The notes below the pieces were generated by a model. That model did no database searches and was not told the DNA's origin. It worked only from the letters and a program-made list of their open reading frames with translations. This document shows positions 31,170-34,970 of a stretch of DNA of 34,970 bases, piece after piece. Made by a program: the position numbers and the translations under genes. Where the stretch lies: assembly GCA_000934385.1 (NCBI GenBank), contig KN880678.1:1-34970 (forward strand). The letters are read 5' to 3'. This stretch comes from Cylindrobasidium torrendii FP15055 ss-10 (lineage: Eukaryota > Basidiomycota > Agaricomycetes > Agaricales > Physalacriaceae). The stretch's first letter is position 1, and each line of letters begins with the position of its first letter.

Positions 31170-32567
31170 ATGTCTCTCTCAATTGTCCACCCACCCGGAA
31201 TTCCCATTGCATTTCCTGCGGAGATCTTATCTTCTGTATTCGAGCATGCCTGCGATGATTCATTGTGCATCGACAACGACGGCGCGCTTCCCTTTCAATG
31301 TACTATCGTCCAGGTATGCCGTCTCTGGCGGGACATCGCATTCGGAGACACTCGGCTGTGGTCAAACATAACCATGTATATCACTTACTTCGACTGGGGC
31401 CATGATATTCCGGCACGGAGTATAGCATCTGCCATCCAGCTATTTGCCTTTGCGACCCAGCGCGCCCAAGAATTGCCACTCGACCTTCTGCTGAGACTCG
31501 ATGCCTCAGATAGAGACAGATTGCCTGATGCGGATCCTCCGGAGGCAGTCTTGAAGGCCCTGCTTGCGACATCAGCGCGTTGGCGCCAATTTTCGGCTTA
31601 CTTGGAGACACCTGAAGACACGATCCTTCTCCAAATGGGCCAAATTCTGGACAGAGCCGAGAATCTAGAGAAATTGGAAGTTTTTACTCTTCCGCTTCCA
31701 AAGCTAGGGATGGTCACAAAGTGCGGACCGTCTCTTCGCCACGTTGCGTGCCAGTGGGCCCCACACCTCGTCCTTCCATGGGGGCAACTGATACATTTAG
31801 AGCTCAAGTTCAAGATCGAAGTTCAAGATTTTCATCATATCTCGGATCTCGAAGCATGCCATGACCTGCGATGGCTAGATCTTGAGCTCGAGCTGTTAGA
31901 GACCGAGATAGCTGTACCCAATGTTGCCCGTGTGGTCACTCTTCCTTTGGTTTCCACATTCAAGACCAACTCCTCAGATGTAATCAACATGTTCAACCTT
32001 CCTGCTGTCGTGACCCTCGGTTTGCGAGCTGGCGCAGTCGCTCCTGCGAGTGTTGATAGCCTCATTCACCGTTCTCGATACATAGTCCGCACTCTCTTAA
32101 TGGATGAGGTGTATTACGAAGAGCTCGACCATCTCATGAAGGTCCTTCCGTGCCTCGCCTCTGAGATCAAACATCTCAAAATCGATATGCAACAGCACAG
32201 ATATCCCAAAAAAATCGGTATCATAACTCTCCTCAATCTGTTCGCCAACGTCGACATTGCCACGCGAATGGAATCACTGTGCATTGAATACTATTCTATG
32301 TGTATTCCTGTCGACTTAGACCACATCCTCGCGCGCTTGTGCGATGTCATTCACGGACGGTTATCCTGTGAGCAGCCTCTTCAACGTGTTTTCCTCAAGA
32401 TACATCTGCAAGGGGTGAGTTGGCGTCGTCGGCTTGAGGGCCTCATCACGGCATCAGATATTCCACCAAAACTAGTCGAATGGAATGATGCGTGTAGTCC
32501 TGTCGTCGGGATAGATATTGAAGCTATGCCAGGTGAGTGGCAGTATCCAGCATGCTCGGAGCTCTGA
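31170..32567 (+). CDS. F-box-like domain protein, paralogue 2
   Basis: 465-residue tandem paralogue of the protein at 29487-30923, with long identical stretches (CTIVQVCR, GDTRLWSNIT, GPSLRHVACQW, LVLPWGQLI, FKTNS). The start MSLSIVHPPGIPIAFPAEIL is chosen by alignment. The F-box is at residues about 12-65 and leucine-rich repeat-like sequence follows. As drawn, the gene ends at GEWQYPACSEL. After VEWNDACSPVVGIDIEAMPG, however, homology with paralogue 1 continues in another frame through FYQILEELSLYLQS, FAECRASQVFVRPF and IRCEGMDVWCMYALL to a TAA at 32754-32756. A short terminal intron (GTGAGT donor near 32532) or a frameshift is therefore likely, and the true end may be 32756. No membrane segment. 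Confidence 0.8.
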   Translation: MSLSIVHPPGIPIAFPAEILSSVFEHACDDSLCIDNDGALPFQCTIVQVCRLWRDIAFGDTRLWSNITMYITYFDWGHDIPARSIASAIQLFAFATQRAQELPLDLLLRLDASDRDRLPDADPPEAVLKALLATSARWRQFSAYLETPEDTILLQMGQILDRAENLEKLEVFTLPLPKLGMVTKCGPSLRHVACQWAPHLVLPWGQLIHLELKFKIEVQDFHHISDLEACHDLRWLDLELELLETEIAVPNVARVVTLPLVSTFKTNSSDVINMFNLPAVVTLGLRAGAVAPASVDSLIHRSRYIVRTLLMDEVYYEELDHLMKVLPCLASEIKHLKIDMQQHRYPKKIGIITLLNLFANVDIATRMESLCIEYYSMCIPVDLDHILARLCDVIHGRLSCEQPLQRVFLKIHLQGVSWRRRLEGLITASDIPPKLVEWNDACSPVVGIDIEAMPGEWQYPACSEL

Positions 32568-32886
32568 TTTCTCAACGCGTCATAGCGAGGGAGAGCGAAA
32601 GGACCTATAAGAACCTTTTACCAAATCCTCGAGGAGCTTTCACTCTACCTGCAGAGCTTCGCAGAGTGCCGGGCGAGCCAAGTCTTTGTCCGTCCTTTCA
32701 TTGGGGTGATTCGCTGTGAGGGTATGGATGTCTGGTGTATGTATGCTCTACTTTAAGATTCAAATTGCATTATTCGCCGTTCACCAGGTCTAATGTACGG
32801 ATGCAAGATATATACTATTTTACATCAACTATTTCATTCATAGGCATTAGGCACGGTCAAAGTGGGTGCGATTCTGGATATTTTAA

Positions 32887-32923
32887 AATAAATTTATAGT
32901 ATTTGAGATACTATAAATTTATT
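32887..32923. repeat. Perfect AT-rich hairpin
   Basis: 16-base arms (32887-32902 and 32908-32923), fully complementary around a TTGAG loop, inside the left part of the MITE-like element. Confidence 0.9.
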
Positions 32924-32939
32924 AGTATTTTTATTGGGG

Positions 32940-32967
32940 GCAGGATCAGCTCCAGAGCTGATCCTGC
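32940..32967. repeat. Perfect GC-richer hairpin
   Basis: 13-base arms GCAGGATCAGCTC and GAGCTGATCCTGC (32940-32952 and 32955-32967) around a CA loop, 16 bases after the AT-rich hairpin. A third weak AT palindrome follows near 32975-32990. Confidence 0.9.
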
Positions 32968-33429
32968 ACTAGTATTTTATATTAGTATAAATATTCGACA
33001 AGAGCTGTGCACAGCGCCTTCACGTGCCGCCGTTCCAGCGCCTTTCGTTCCCGCCATCAACCGATCCCGCATTCCCGCCCGGGACCCTGCAAAATGCCGC
33101 CCTGGCCGCCACAAAGGCTTGAAAAATTGGACGAAGGACGCGCTGTTGAGCTCGGCATATACTCCAGCTTTTTGGGCTACAGCGGCGCTGCTGTGGCTAT
33201 GTGGCATGAATCAGTGCCAGTGGCGGCGGATGCGAGCAGCGAAGTCGAAGGGGCTGCGTCCCCCAACACAGTGGATGGCAGGCTTTGAAAAATATACATG
33301 TAAAAAATCATGCTGTATAAACAAAAGGGTCGTTCAACCCCCATCACGATTCTGGGTACGATTCTGAATTAATCATAAACTCAGAATCGAACGCAGAATC
33401 GCGAGTAACATCCCCACTTTGACTGTACC

Positions 33430-34206
33430 TAATATACCTCCCCTTCCCACACATCTGCTGCCACCCACTGTTACCGACTTGTCACTCCAAAAGCCAGTCC
33501 GTATCGAGGACAAGCACAGTGCTTTCAACCTTTGCACACCATAACGCACTTGAGTCGGATACTTAGCGCACTGATCAAAATTGCGCGCCAGGTCAGTATA
33601 TATTCTACCAAATCCGAAATTTGATCACTCGGCATAACCCTCATTCGCACACGGCCCTTTCTTCAATGTCTCCCTCTCTGACAATGACGGTGACCGTGAG
33701 GACAGCTAGCTGCTACGGTAATGCAAAAGCCGCGGTGTCTAGAGGCAGAAAGTTGCAAGAATGTACCGTTTACTTCTTCACCGATTTGAAGCTCGAGGCT
33801 TGGCTCTCCTCGGGAATCGCGTACAGCGTCCTTCGTGCATACAAGCCGTTCCGACATGAAACTTTGCACAGTTGACATATAAAGTGTGTTGCCACAGTAT
33901 ATTCCCAGTATATGGCATATGCTCGACTACTGGATCAACAGGCGCACTGTGCGCAAGTGGAAGCGCTGGAGTGGGCAGTAGTACAGCTAGCAGAAGTACA
34001 TGTGGGGATGAATAATAAAATAATAATATTACGGCCTGATCCTAAAGAGAATCTGCCGGACGCAGCCGTCCACTGCCGAGGATCCTTCCCTACCAAGGGG
34101 TCGGGCCCGAACAGCTTTCGACAACGCCTCCTTCCAACCCAACCCCGCCCCGTCCCAGAACCTCTCCGAAAATCTTAATAATAGTTAAACATGTGTAGAA
34201 CCGCCA
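33430..34206. other. Intergenic DNA between the MITE and the LINE remnant
   Basis: No gene recognised. A short A/T repeat (aataataaaataataatatt, 34012-34032) could be the tail of an old retroposed copy. Open runs at 33621-33875 and 33912-34178 show no protein-like features. Confidence 0.4.
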
Positions 34207-34662
34207 CTAAGCCTCCCCTTCTCCATCGCTATCCGCATTGGCCGTTTCGGGCGCGATCTCCATCGGCAGAGCGCTCAAGCAGTCGAATACCTTGCCAGTG
34301 TGGTAGGCTAGGCGTCCTAGCTCCCGTAGCATACCCGGTGAACCCTCAAACAGGACGCAGCGCAGCACCCGCCGCGCTCTCCCGCGGACGTTCCAATCCA
34401 AATCAGGACGCACCTCCTCCATGAACGAGGAGAAGGCGACGCGGTACGGCACGAGCGCAGGGGCACTTGCGCACTCCAGCAGGACGTGCTCAACCGTCTC
34501 CAGTTGGCCACAACCGAGGCGGCAGACTTGGTGCTCGAGGGGAACCGCAGAGTCGGGGGAGATACACAAATCGTTAGCCTTGAGCAAACACAGTTGCAGA
34601 CGCCTACGAGTTGAACCTCCGAGCGCGTGGCGAAGCCGCGTGCAATCGTTTTTTGACAACAA
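34207..34662 (-). pseudogene. C-terminal fragment of a LINE-type reverse transcriptase
   Basis: A 151-codon minus-strand frame. The region CRLGCGQLETVEHVLLECAS has the C-x3-C...E-T-x2-H-x4-C pattern of the zinc-binding domain (zf-RVT) found after the reverse transcriptase domain in non-LTR retrotransposons. It ends with an acidic tail NADSDGEGEA and a stop. The frame starts at an arbitrary Met near 34662. I see no upstream polymerase motifs before the window edge, so the copy is 5'-truncated, as is usual for LINE insertions. Confidence 0.6.
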
Positions 34663-34970
34663 CTAGGTTCTTAAGTATACGTGCGTATGATTTGTGATTA
34701 TGACGACTCACGAGGAGGGTGCGCTGAGTGAACGATTTCTCTTTACGGTTTGTTCATGCCGCTCGTCGGCCACCCCCCATCGATCTGTTTCTCACCCGGT
34801 CGAAATGGACCACCCGAATTTATTTCTTACCTTCCTTATACGGCCGAAACTAAACGTGGCTTTCACGTGGACTTTTCTGAAGCTTGGCGCCCAAGCGTGA
34901 GCCTCGCGTGGCCTAGTTGACCGCGATCAGATGTTGTCGACTCCCGCCCCAACCAGTCGGCCAACCTTTA
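34663..34970. other. Right edge of the window
   Basis: No gene recognised and no continuation of the reverse transcriptase frame seen. Confidence 0.4.

Larger units (their letters stand above)
32850..33429. mobile_element. Non-autonomous Tc1/mariner-type element (MITE-like)
   Basis: The outer ends GGCACGGTCAAAGTGGG (32850-32866) and the complement of CCCACTTTGACTGTACC (33413-33429) are inverted repeats with two mismatches in 17. Both sides have TA directly outside (32848-32849 and 33430-33431), the hallmark duplication of Tc1/mariner/pogo elements. The motif CGATTCTG recurs next to both ends (once left, several times right). The interior of about 580 bases has open runs (for example 32903-33367) but no transposase motif. 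Near the left end it carries two strong hairpins. It is probably mobilised in trans, if at all. Confidence 0.7.

Noticed and set aside
32955..32972. Hairpin followed by CTAG and T, as at the 3' end of a Helitron
   Set aside because: Helitron ends have the hairpin about 10-12 bases before CTRR; here it is one base. No TC start or Rep/helicase sequence is seen, and the site lies inside the TA-flanked element.

Overview
The window is nuclear DNA of a filamentous basidiomycete, most likely an agaricomycete mushroom. The genes are cut by many very short introns (about 45-70 nt), the intergenic gaps are small, and several proteins belong to families that are typical of or expanded in Agaricomycetes (serpentine membrane proteins, RTA1-like exporters, F-box-like paralogues, coiled-coil transposase-like proteins). 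Most gene models below were built by hand, joining exons so that phase and family motifs are continuous.

Layout. 565-1895 (+): seven-exon, seven-helix membrane protein. 3258-4190 (+): orphan basic protein behind a TATA box. 4832-4923 (+): tRNA-Glu(UUC) with a 20-nt intron. 5574-6796 (+): RTA1-family exporter. 7542-9675 (+): TmpA-like membrane flavoprotein with 13 exons. 10370-13925: gene-poor DNA built from two diverged tandem copies of one unit of about 1.5-1.7 kb. 14030-15128 (-): IphP-type tyrosine phosphatase. 15387-15761 (-): possible small one-helix membrane protein. 16270-17681 (-): protein phosphatase methylesterase (PPME1). 18917-19728 (-): cyclophilin. 19729-23046: gene-free as far as I can see. 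23047-24871 (+): Tvp38/DedA-family membrane protein.

The most striking object is a complete DNA transposon at 24871-28866. It has 32-bp perfect terminal inverted repeats, a TTCTA target-site duplication, and one intact three-exon gene for a 983-residue protein with an N-terminal coiled coil, a helix-turn-helix-like segment and candidate D/D/E residues. I cannot assign it to a named superfamily. It landed inside the stop codon of the Tvp38/DedA-like gene in the same orientation. Its first base re-creates the TAG stop, so the host protein is unchanged but the host 3' UTR has been replaced by transposon sequence.

Downstream are two tandem F-box-like paralogues (29487-30923 and 31170-32567), a non-autonomous Tc1/mariner-type element with TA duplication and internal perfect hairpins (32850-33429), and the 3' end of a LINE-type reverse transcriptase on the minus strand (34207-34662). 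The right third is therefore an accessory, transposon-rich region. The left two thirds is mostly housekeeping and membrane genes with no sign of a biosynthetic cluster; neighbouring genes show no shared pathway.
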